From Legionellaceae bacterium (GTDB lineage Bacteria > Pseudomonadota > Gammaproteobacteria > Legionellales > Legionellaceae), in NCBI GenBank assembly GCA_947504795.1, contig CANNJG010000115.1:1-5801 (forward strand): a stretch of 5,801 bases of DNA, written 5' to 3'. The notes beneath the pieces are model-generated. The model made no database searches and had not been told where the DNA came from. It was given only the letters and a program-made list of their open reading frames with translations. Every line of letters starts with the position of its first letter. Position 1 is the first letter of the stretch. The translations under genes were made by a program, and so were the position numbers. Positions 1 through 4,959 of the stretch are shown here, one piece after another.

Positions 1-39
1 AGGACTTTTAGCTGCAAACGTGGATTTCAATACCTTATT

Positions 40-57
40 GTTGGGCCAAGGCCCAAC
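40..57. repeat. Short perfect palindrome upstream of the hydrolase operon
   Basis: GTTGGGCC (40-47), AA, GGCCCAAC (50-57): a perfect 8-bp stem with a 2-nt loop. It is followed by CTAC, which makes it resemble the GTTGGGC/GCCCAACCTAC palindromes dispersed between genes in many proteobacteria; that family match is from memory. There is no T-run after it, so it is not a convincing intrinsic terminator, although it could end transcription or protect the 3' end of an upstream gene lying outside the window. Confidence 0.6.
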
Positions 58-114
58 CTACAGCAGGTTGATCAAATTTTAATGCGACAGCCGTGCTAGG
101 TAATTACCCAAGCC

Positions 115-143
115 TGGACAAAAACTCGTAATTAACTTACTAT
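115..143 (+). promoter_or_regulatory. Predicted sigma70 promoter of the hydrolase-mltA operon
   Basis: The -35 hexamer TGGACA (115-120, 5/6 to consensus) is separated by exactly 17 bp from TACTAT (138-143, 4/6). Transcription would begin near 150, giving a leader of about 30 nt before the GTG start at 181. It is the best-spaced promoter seen upstream of this operon. No operator is evident. Confidence 0.5.
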
Positions 144-180
144 TTTCATTGGTTTTAACCACAATATCCAAAGGAAAGCA

Positions 181-1134
181 GTGCATTCAAGACAATCTAA
201 ATATTGGATAATTTTACTAGGATGCCTAATTTTATTAAGTTCGGTAAAACTAACCGGCGTAATACTGGATAAAAAAGCAGAACAAGCCTCACTCAGCCTA
301 TATGCCCACGATCAAAATGGCGTCATCGAAGGTCTGCAATCCATATCTATTTTACAAGAGAAAAAACGCGCCATTCTATTTGTTCACGGTTTCTTAGATA
401 CCCCCGAATTATTTTTAGATCTGGTGCATGATATCAAGAATAAAGTCAATAGCGATATCTACGTCCCCCTTCTACCCTTTCACGGCAGAGACCTTACAGC
501 CGCTTCGCAATTTAACAACCAAGTTATTCTTAATAATCTTGATCTGAAAATTAGCGCACTTGCGAAAGAATATGAATCATTGACTGTCGTGGGCATGTCT
601 TATGGCGGGACTCTGCTCAGCACTCTGATAAATGAAAATAAAATTCCAGATAATGTTCAACTGATTTTATATGCCCCAGCTTTTTTTATCACAACAAACA
701 CTCATTTTGTTCGAAGTGAAGCGCGTGTATATGAGTGGTGGAGAAAGTATTGTAATTATCAAACGCTCGGGTGTATCTATCCGGGTTATCAAAATGGCGA
801 TGCAACTGCAAAGCCCATGTTTGATACAGAAAAATCCTTGCGATATACGGTTATTCCGGCGCTTTTGCAACTTTATAAGCTGGATTTAGATGAACGAAAA
901 GGATTTGCCAATATCCATAGACCCTACAGCCTTATTATTGCTGTTGATGATAATCGAGTGTCTTATGCCGACCAAAAAGCCGCTTGTGAGGCCAATCAAC
1001 CCTACTGTCATTTATATTCATTTTCATCAGGCAAACATGTGATTCATTGGGGTGCCAATAAACAGCCATTTGAAAAGCTGCTAATTAAGCTTGTGAACGC
1101 AAAGCAAATACAGGACAAACCAAATGACCAATAA
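181..1134 (+). CDS. Membrane-anchored alpha/beta hydrolase (carboxylesterase/lipase-like)
   Basis: A 317-residue serine hydrolase of the alpha/beta fold. The HGF turn at 69-71 would form the oxyanion hole, GMSYGG at 138-143 is the nucleophile elbow with Ser140, Asp256 or Asp257 in AVDDNRV is the likely acid, and His286 or His289 near the C terminus completes the triad. PFHGRD (99-104) is typical of monoacylglycerol lipase and carboxylesterase relatives. Residues 8-28 form one hydrophobic segment, so the enzyme is probably anchored in the inner membrane with the catalytic domain outside; LLGC (12-15) resembles a lipobox but the preceding hydrophobic stretch is too short. The start is GTG, supported by AAGGA at 171-175 five bases upstream, and no Met occurs before residue 139. 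It is first in an operon with mltA (11-nt overlap). The substrate is unknown; an ester of lipids or of envelope components is a guess. Confidence 0.88.
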   Translation: MHSRQSKYWIILLGCLILLSSVKLTGVILDKKAEQASLSLYAHDQNGVIEGLQSISILQEKKRAILFVHGFLDTPELFLDLVHDIKNKVNSDIYVPLLPFHGRDLTAASQFNNQVILNNLDLKISALAKEYESLTVVGMSYGGTLLSTLINENKIPDNVQLILYAPAFFITTNTHFVRSEARVYEWWRKYCNYQTLGCIYPGYQNGDATAKPMFDTEKSLRYTVIPALLQLYKLDLDERKGFANIHRPYSLIIAVDDNRVSYADQKAACEANQPYCHLYSFSSGKHVIHWGANKQPFEKLLIKLVNAKQIQDKPNDQ

Positions 1135-2395
1135 AAAAAGCGAGCAACGTCATCCCGATCGCAGCGAGGGATCTCACTGCAGTTATAAGAAGGGTGGAAA
1201 AACAGGGAGATCCTTCGCTGCGATCGGGATGACATGGGGAGTCGTAATCGTCGCATTAACCTTGCTTGCGTTTGCATTCAAATGGTATTTAACAGAAAAA
1301 ATAACCATTAAACAGTCCTCTTTCGCCCAGTTGCCCGGCTGGCAAACAGCCGAACTCAAGCCGTCATTGGATGCATTTCGCTTATCGTGTAAAACGTTTT
1401 TAAAACAAGACCCAGAGAAATTAGCGGGCAGTCAACACATTACCTTACAAATTAAAGATTGGCAGCCCGCATGCCGTATAGCCATGAAACTTGATCCCAC
1501 CTCCAATATAGCAATAAAAGGATTTTTTCAAACCTGGTTTACGCCCGTTGAATTCTATCAGGGTAAACCTATGCATGGATTGTTTACCGGCTACTTCTTA
1601 CCCCTGCTTCACGGCAGCTTGACTAAAACAAAAAAATACAATGTGCCACTCTATGCAGTACCATCGAATCTCGTTACGGCTGATTTGAGTTTGTTTAAAC
1701 CTGAAATTAAAAACAGACGCATTATCGGTCGGGTGGTCGAAAACAGACTTGTCCCCTTTTATAACCGTGAAGAAATTAATAAAGGTGCAATCGATAAAAC
1801 AGCATCCGTACTTTTATGGATAGACAGCCCCATGGACCGGGTATTTTTAGAAATTGAAGGTTCAGGCGTTGTTGAGCTGGAGAATGGAAAGCAAGTATAT
1901 ATTGGCTATGCGGGAGAGAATGGTGCCACTTATACCTCTATTGCCAGCATTTTTATTAGCCAAGGCATTCTGACGCGCGATATGGCATCATCACAACGCA
2001 TTAAACAATACCTGGAAGATCATCCAAAAGAAATTGACCATGTTTTGAATCAGAATAAATCCTTTGTTTTTTTCCACACGTTAAAAACCAATACGGCATT
2101 AGGTGCTCAAGGGGTTGGTTTAACACCAGGCTATGCTTTAGCAGTTGATCCGGACTGGGTTCCTTACGGTACCCCTACTTGGTTGAACACCACAATACCA
2201 TCAAACGAAGATAACAACACACCCTTCAATCGATTGATGATTGCACAGGACACCGGCGGAGCAATTCGCGGAACAGTGCGTGGGGATGTGTTTTGGGGTG
2301 CGGGTAAGAAAGCATCGTTTATTGCTAGTCATATGCATGATCAAGGGCGGTATTGGTTACTGCTGCCAAAACATATTGCGGAAGAATTTAAATAA
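1124..2395 (+). CDS. mltA: Membrane-bound lytic murein transglycosylase A
   Basis: MltA cleaves the MurNAc-GlcNAc bond of peptidoglycan in the periplasm, leaving 1,6-anhydroMurNAc ends. Order of parts: charged start (1-7), a repeat-encoded stretch (9-37), a membrane segment (about 38-55), the MltA domain including TGYFLP (155-160) and EIEGSGVVEL with VYIGYAGENGATYTSI (243-273), then the C-terminal 3D domain (about 330-416). That domain shows Asp342, Asp376 in AQDTGGAIRG and Asp388 in RGDVFWGAG; the Asp of the DTGGAIRG motif is the likely catalytic acid by family analogy. No lipobox is present, unlike the E. coli lipoprotein, so a membrane anchor is expected. At 423 residues it is longer than the usual 360-390, mostly because of the repeat. 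AGGA (1112-1115) eight bases before ATG 1124 supports this start; ATG 1229 in frame (388 residues) is the alternative but lacks a good ribosome binding site. It is translationally coupled to the hydrolase. Confidence 0.93.
   Translation: MTNKKSEQRHPDRSEGSHCSYKKGGKTGRSFAAIGMTWGVVIVALTLLAFAFKWYLTEKITIKQSSFAQLPGWQTAELKPSLDAFRLSCKTFLKQDPEKLAGSQHITLQIKDWQPACRIAMKLDPTSNIAIKGFFQTWFTPVEFYQGKPMHGLFTGYFLPLLHGSLTKTKKYNVPLYAVPSNLVTADLSLFKPEIKNRRIIGRVVENRLVPFYNREEINKGAIDKTASVLLWIDSPMDRVFLEIEGSGVVELENGKQVYIGYAGENGATYTSIASIFISQGILTRDMASSQRIKQYLEDHPKEIDHVLNQNKSFVFFHTLKTNTALGAQGVGLTPGYALAVDPDWVPYGTPTWLNTTIPSNEDNNTPFNRLMIAQDTGGAIRGTVRGDVFWGAGKKASFIASHMHDQGRYWLLLPKHIAEEFK
1149..1233. repeat. 85-bp palindromic repeat inside the mltA coding region
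   Basis: The left arm (1149-1175) begins GTCATCCCGATCGCAG and ends GGGATCTC; the right arm (1207-1233) is its reverse complement over all 27 positions except one, and that one (1168/1214) is still a G-U pair in RNA. The spacer is 31 nt (1176-1206). It reads in frame through mltA as residues 9-37, including HPDRSEGS and RSFAAIGMT, a translation signature I recognise from dispersed intergenic palindromes in many bacterial genomes. No clear target duplication is visible. It is probably a non-autonomous repeat that inserted between the charged N-terminal residues and the membrane segment. Confidence 0.9.
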
Positions 2396-2440
2396 CGTAG
2401 GGTGGCGGGCTTCGGCGCGCAGCGACGTGCCCACCATACG
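2396..2440. repeat. 45-bp imperfect palindrome between the converging mltA and nagZ
   Basis: The ends CGTAGGGTGG (2396-2405) and CCACCATACG (2431-2440) pair at 9 of 10 positions around a GC-rich centre with further short pairing (GCGGGC at 2405-2410 with GCGCGC at 2415-2420, one mismatch). It begins at the base after the mltA stop TAA and ends three bases before the nagZ stop TAG. The TAGGGTGG...GCCCACC form resembles a dispersed proteobacterial repeat. It may serve as a two-way transcription terminator or mRNA 3' stabiliser, though no T-run follows on either strand. Confidence 0.65.
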
Positions 2441-2443
2441 CCG

Positions 2444-3487
2444 CTACTGTATAGATCGTTTTAAAACTGAAATCCGTTGATACGCCTCATCAATTCGTGT
2501 CATCTCAATTGCACCCGAGTTAACCAACGCCTCAATACGATCCACCACCTCAGTAGCACTAATATCACCCAACTGATTGCCAAAAATCACCAGATCCGCA
2601 CCTGCATTAATGGTAAGACGCAGAGCATCGTCAATCGAATAATGATGACTAATGGCCTGCATTTGCAAATCATCGCTCACAATTACACCATTAAAACACA
2701 ACTCTTCACGCAAAAGTTCGGTCAAAATGGGATACGACAATGTTGCAGGCAACCCACTGGCATCCAAGTTTCGATTGATCACATGCGCGGTCATAACCAT
2801 CACAGGCATCGTTGAGTTTTTTAACGCAGCATAGGGCAATAGTTCACTGGTTTGATAAGTGTCGGTGACATCCACAAAACCTTCATGGGTATCGCCTGTT
2901 GCACTGCCATGACCAGGAAAATGTTTATAAGCACAAGCAATGTTTTGCTCACTAAAGGCATGAACAAATTGTTGAGCCGCCCGGCTCACCAATTCAGGAT
3001 CGGCTGAAAAGCAACGCCCCAACTTGCCAAGAATACCTTGCTGGTCATTTAAATTAAGGTCAACAACCGGTGCAAAATTCAAGTTAAACCCAAGTTCTTT
3101 TAGAGTGATAGCCATGGCCTCGGCTTCACGATGAAGTTCTGCATCACTCAATAAACCTTGCTCACAGGGCTTCATTGTATTCTTGCAATCCACGACTTTG
3201 GACAACCGATCAACCACCCCACCTTCATAATCTATTGCAATCAACAACGGCAATGCATTTTTGGCCAACGCCGAATAATGATTTAAATCATGATTCAAAC
3301 GTTTGATTTGTGCCTTATCCCGCAAGTTTTTTCCATGCGTTTTAGCCGGTAAATCATAATCAAACAACAAGACGCCACCTAACCCATCGGCCTGCAGCCA
3401 CTGAACAACCAAACTTTTCTCGTTAATATCATATCCAGAAAATCCCACGATCAACATCTGGGCAATTTTGTTTCTCAAACCAATCAA
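2444..3487 (-). CDS. nagZ: Beta-N-acetylglucosaminidase, glycoside hydrolase family 3
   Basis: NagZ removes the non-reducing GlcNAc from GlcNAc-1,6-anhydroMurNAc-peptides during peptidoglycan recycling in the cytoplasm. The 347 residues match the usual single-domain length (about 340). Visible family marks: AIDYEGG (84-90), NFAPVVDLN (137-145), KHFPGHG (188-194), the Asp-x-His pair Asp199/His201 in GDTHEGF that acts as acid/base in NagZ, and VIVSDDLQM (268-276) with Asp272 as likely nucleophile. No signal peptide is seen, fitting a cytoplasmic enzyme. The start is TTG, overlapping the upstream stop as TTGA and backed by a strong Shine-Dalgarno; the first ATG (residue 11) would cut into the conserved LRNKIAQMLIVGF start. 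It is co-transcribed with the exported Cys-rich protein and faces mltA, which makes the NagZ substrate's precursor. A different GH3 N-acetylhexosaminidase specificity cannot be excluded. Confidence 0.88.
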   Translation of the reverse strand: MIGLRNKIAQMLIVGFSGYDINEKSLVVQWLQADGLGGVLLFDYDLPAKTHGKNLRDKAQIKRLNHDLNHYSALAKNALPLLIAIDYEGGVVDRLSKVVDCKNTMKPCEQGLLSDAELHREAEAMAITLKELGFNLNFAPVVDLNLNDQQGILGKLGRCFSADPELVSRAAQQFVHAFSEQNIACAYKHFPGHGSATGDTHEGFVDVTDTYQTSELLPYAALKNSTMPVMVMTAHVINRNLDASGLPATLSYPILTELLREELCFNGVIVSDDLQMQAISHHYSIDDALRLTINAGADLVIFGNQLGDISATEVVDRIEALVNSGAIEMTRIDEAYQRISVLKRSIQ

Positions 3488-3945
3488 TTTACAGACTCCT
3501 TAACGGACTTGATCTCCGGAATACTTGTCATATCACACCCACAGTGTCCAGACGCATCCGGTGGAAGCGAAACTTCGGCAAAATCAGTTGAGAAACAGAC
3601 GCGCATATTTAACGCAGCTTCACCCGGTTCAATTTTTTCAGGAAAGGACCAATAACGTTTAGCAGCATAGAGCTTGCCTTCATCCCCCTCCCAAAACACG
3701 GGTGAGTAAGTTGATTTAAACATCACCACCTGCTTACCCTGGCAATCAATTTTTTGCCTGGCCCATGATGTTCCTTTTGGCATAGTCAACGTAGTCAGTA
3801 ACGTCCCATTTGATACATCCACTGCATCCACACTGACGTTGTATTTTAACCAGCAAGTATCTTTAACTACCGTGATATAACATGGATAGGCATAAGATTG
3901 ACCAACAAGACAAAGACCGACCAGCATCAAGAGTAATTTACACAT
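3484..3945 (-). CDS. Small exported cysteine-rich protein of unknown function
   Basis: I do not recognise a named family. The 153-residue product has a clear Sec signal peptide: MCK, a hydrophobic core at 4-15, and a likely signal peptidase I site after SYA at residue 19. The mature part (about 134 residues) starts YPCYITVVKDTCW and has six cysteines (22, 31, 68, 117, 135, 137), including a C-terminal CGC, which could make three disulfides in the periplasm. It is rich in Trp and Tyr (KGTSWARQ, FWEGDEGKLYAAKRYW, LPPDASG). I have a vague memory of similar periplasmic proteins in Legionella but cannot confirm it. The ATG start follows GAGGAG (3954-3959) at eight bases. Its stop overlaps the nagZ start by four bases, so the two are translationally coupled; a role in the envelope or murein metabolism is inferred only from this. 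Confidence 0.85.
   Translation of the reverse strand: MCKLLLMLVGLCLVGQSYAYPCYITVVKDTCWLKYNVSVDAVDVSNGTLLTTLTMPKGTSWARQKIDCQGKQVVMFKSTYSPVFWEGDEGKLYAAKRYWSFPEKIEPGEAALNMRVCFSTDFAEVSLPPDASGHCGCDMTSIPEIKSVKESVN
3496..3502 (-). promoter_or_regulatory. Ribosome binding site that fixes the nagZ TTG start
   Basis: On the minus strand TAAGGAG lies eight bases before TTG (3487-3485). It is a near-perfect Shine-Dalgarno inside the last codons of the upstream gene, and it supports the rare TTG start over the ATG ten codons later. The TTGA stop/start overlap suggests re-initiation by the same ribosomes. Confidence 0.75.
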
Positions 3946-4007
3946 TAGATGATCTCCTCGTGAATTTTATTTTTTCCAAGCATATACAATTTCCGTAAAT
4001 ATATTAA

Positions 4008-4028
4008 GTCTATTATACTATTATAGAC
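4008..4028. promoter_or_regulatory. 21-bp AT-rich palindrome overlapping the nagZ operon promoter
   Basis: GTCTAT (4008-4013) and ATAGAC (4023-4028) form the ends of a palindrome centred on C4018; 9 of 10 pairs match. On the minus strand it contains two TATAAT hexamers (4025-4020 and 4017-4012) eight bases apart. It could be an operator for a dimeric regulator placed on the -10 region, or simply duplicated -10 sequence. No family of regulator can be named from the sequence. Confidence 0.4.
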
Positions 4029-4049
4029 GTATTATCGATGTCATGCCGA
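4020..4049 (-). promoter_or_regulatory. Predicted promoter of the exported protein-nagZ operon
   Basis: On the minus strand TCGGCA (4049-4044, 4/6 to the -35 consensus) is followed after 18 bp by a perfect TATAAT (4025-4020). Transcription would begin near 4013 and leave a leader of about 68 nt before the ATG at 3945. The -35 lies inside the solo repeat arm at 4040-4065, so the repeat may have supplied part of the promoter. A second TATAAT at 4017-4012 has no recognisable -35. Confidence 0.4.
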
Positions 4050-4065
4050 GCTTTCGAGGGATGAC
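4040..4065. repeat. Solo arm of the mltA-type palindromic repeat
   Basis: GTCATGCC (4040-4047) and GGGATGAC (4058-4065) form an 8-bp stem with one mismatch. The sequence follows the left arm of the 1149-1233 repeat: GTCAT, one changed base, CCGA, a variable stretch, then CGAGGGAT. It is one base shorter over that span. It looks like a single-arm relic or mini-member of the same dispersed family. Confidence 0.55.
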
Positions 4066-4086
4066 GTCAAGAGTTTTGAATATAGA

Positions 4087-4113
4087 TTGATTTTTATATC
4101 AATCGAGTATATC
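4087..4113 (+). promoter_or_regulatory. Possible tRNA-Ser promoter
   Basis: TTGATT (4087-4092) and TATATC (4108-4113) are separated by 15 bp, shorter than ideal. The bases after the -10, CCTTGCGC, form a GC-rich discriminator, as is common in stringently controlled tRNA promoters. A start near 4120 would place the mature tRNA end only a few bases downstream. Confidence 0.3.
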
Positions 4114-4124
4114 CTTGCGCACTT

Positions 4125-4212
4125 GGAGAGGTGGCCGAGTGGCTGAAGGCGCACGCCTGGAAAGTGTGTATACGGCAACGTATCGAGGGTTCGAATCCCT
4201 CTCTCTCCGCCA
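4125..4212 (+). tRNA. tRNA-Ser (anticodon GGA)
   Basis: A complete class II tRNA. The acceptor stem is GGAGAGG (4125-4131) with TCTCTCC (4202-4208), discriminator G4209 and encoded CCA (4210-4212). The anticodon stem CACGC/GTGTG (4152-4156, 4164-4168) holds the loop CTGGAAA with anticodon GGA at 4159-4161, reading UCC and UCU. The long variable arm TATACGGCAACGTA and the T arm GAGGG-TTCGAAT-CCCTC are typical of tRNA-Ser and nearly identical to the E. coli gene as I remember it. No intrinsic terminator is evident in the 41 bp between CCA and the MITE-like element. Confidence 0.97.
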
Positions 4213-4325
4213 ATTATCTGATGCAACCATTGGATATTATTAATTTTATTAGTGCGTGTTGACAATTGCCCCCACCGCCTACGTGCCGCGGCATCCAGAA
4301 GATGGTCACATTAAAAATGAACTTG

Positions 4326-4409
4326 ATTAATAAGAGCAAACTCGTAATATAACGTGTCTAACACCAATATTAATCGAGTTTGCAATGGCTAGTGCCTCGT
4401 CTTGTTAAT
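4326..4409. repeat. Compound hairpin inside the MITE-like element
   Basis: Nested inverted repeats: ATTAATAAGA/TCTTGTTAAT (4326-4335, 4400-4409; 9/10 matched), GCAAACTCG/CGAGTTTGC (4336-4344, 4375-4383), TAATAT/ATATTA (4345-4350, 4367-4372) and GTGT/ACAC (4354-4357, 4361-4364). Stacked, the three inner stems give 19 bp with small bulges; the outer one is offset by 16 unpaired bases. It may be a structural part of the element or a small RNA; nothing shows transcription. Confidence 0.6.
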
Positions 4410-4424
4410 ACGCTCCATTAAGCT

Positions 4425-4508
4425 GTCGTCCCCGCAAAGGCAGGGATCTATTCTTGGCATCACTACCATACCGCACCAGAGATGGATCCCCTCCTACGCG
4501 GGGACGAC
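4425..4508. repeat. 84-bp palindromic repeat nested in the MITE-like element
   Basis: The ends GTCGTCCCCGC (4425-4435) and GCGGGGACGAC (4498-4508) are perfect 11-bp inverted repeats; continuing inwards to GGGATC and GGATCCC the arms match at 20 of 24 positions. This is the GTCGTCCCCGC-AGGCGGGGATC type of repeat seen dispersed in many proteobacteria (from memory). Its length and GTC[AG]TCCC...GGGATC arm plan parallel the 85-bp repeat in mltA. Confidence 0.75.
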
Positions 4509-4576
4509 AACTTCTGGGTAATGATAAGGCCGCGGCGCGTAGGCGGTGGGGAGCAATTGTCGACACGCCTTAGGTC

Positions 4577-4867
4577 TCAGAGCGTCGGTATATCATGAGG
4601 CATGTCTTCGTTGTTTTTTTCAGCTGACTTACTACGTTCAATAAAACCGGAGTTCATGCTTAAATACCGCTCCACTTCAATCGGGGTATCTATTGGACCG
4701 AGTTTTCCAGCAGTAAATACCTCCACTTCAAAGGGAGTATCAACAGGATCAATCACATTTTCAACTGCATCGGCTACACGGCTTTTGCGTAAAGCATCCA
4801 CTTTCCGCTTTATCAAAGCTGCTGCATTAAGCAAAGTATCAGGTCCTGTACTTAACTTCCTAGTCAT
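4577..4867 (-). CDS. Small hypothetical protein with an internal repeat
   Basis: I do not recognise this family. The chosen product has 96 residues, starting at ATG 4867 with TTGGAG ending six bases upstream. The frame stays open to 4972, giving 131 residues, but the extra part has no good ribosome binding site and overlaps the apparent promoter. Residues 11-36 look helical and basic (TLLNAAALIKRKVDALRKSR), then PVDTPFEVE (41-49) and PIDTPIEVE (58-66) form a 17-residue-spaced repeat, and the C terminus is charged (KSAEKNNED). No signal peptide or membrane segment is seen, so it is probably cytoplasmic. Its stop codon is nine bases from the end of the MITE-like element, so the original 3' end may have been altered. 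It is divergent from the permease gene. An antisense frame (4602-4901) is serine-rich, has no proper ribosome binding site and is rejected. Confidence 0.6.
   Translation of the reverse strand: MTRKLSTGPDTLLNAAALIKRKVDALRKSRVADAVENVIDPVDTPFEVEVFTAGKLGPIDTPIEVERYLSMNSGFIERSKSAEKNNEDMPHDIPTL
4670..4750 (-). repeat. Direct repeat within the small hypothetical gene
   Basis: Two copies of about 30 bp begin at 4670 and 4721 on the plus strand (CTCCACTTCAA then a GGTATC/AGTATC core), spaced 51 bp and matching at 23 of 30 positions. The flanking TAAATAC also repeats, with a 2-base shift between copies. It encodes the P[VI]DTP[FI]EVE repeat and implies an internal duplication of 17 codons. Confidence 0.6.
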
Positions 4868-4900
4868 GAAAATCTCCAAAAAGTTTACACAGCTGAATTG

Positions 4901-4906
4901 ATTATA
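4901..4906 (-). promoter_or_regulatory. Possible -10 element of the small hypothetical gene
   Basis: A perfect TATAAT on the minus strand lies about 34 bases before ATG 4867. The best -35 at normal spacing is weak (CACACA, 4930-4925, 18-bp spacer). Its position inside the longer reading frame argues for the shorter protein. Confidence 0.35.
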
Positions 4907-4959
4907 GCCCCATTCTGAAGTTTTTGTGTGATTATTAAAAATAAAAACAAGATTGAAAC

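Larger units (their letters stand above)
4254..4568. mobile_element. MITE-like element with about 40-bp terminal inverted repeats
   Basis: The left end (4254-4292) starts GCGTGTTGACAATTGC and ends GTGCCGCGGC; the right end (4529-4568) is its reverse complement with two substitutions and one 1-bp indel (37 of 40). A further CCAGAAG (4295-4301) / CTTCTGG (4511-4517) pair extends the symmetry inwards with a gap. TTAG at 4249-4252 and 4570-4573, one base outside each end, may be a 4-bp target duplication. The 315 bp hold no plausible gene but contain a long hairpin (4326-4409) and a nested palindromic repeat (4425-4508). This accounts for the gene-free stretch between the tRNA and the next gene. 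It would need a transposase supplied from elsewhere. Confidence 0.75.

Noticed and set aside
2..82. Possible 3' end of an upstream plus-strand gene (frame ending ...YSRLIKF, stop at 80-82; another frame is open to 99)
   Set aside because: Only about 26-32 codons are visible, two frames are open, the palindrome lies inside both, and no recognisable domain is present.
1044..1277. Minus-strand frame opposite the hydrolase/mltA junction
   Set aside because: Lies within two well-supported genes on the other strand and contains the translated repeat arm.
2477..2834. Plus-strand frames opposite nagZ
   Set aside because: They are antisense to conserved GH3 motifs and have no family features or ribosome binding sites.
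4041..4265. 74-codon minus-strand reading frame with GGERGIRTLDTLPYTHFPGVRLQPLGHLS
   Set aside because: This is the well-known false translation of the strand opposite a tRNA-Ser gene; the tRNA explains it fully.
4125..4300. Integrative element attached at tRNA-Ser
   Set aside because: No integrase gene and no repeat of the tRNA 3' end is visible in the window; the neighbouring element has its own inverted ends.
4254..4568. CRISPR array or defence-system locus
   Set aside because: The repeats are inverted, not regularly spaced direct repeats, and no associated genes are present.
4602..4901. 99-codon plus-strand frame opposite the small hypothetical gene
   Set aside because: Serine-rich shadow translation; GAGG ends only one base before its ATG, too close for initiation.
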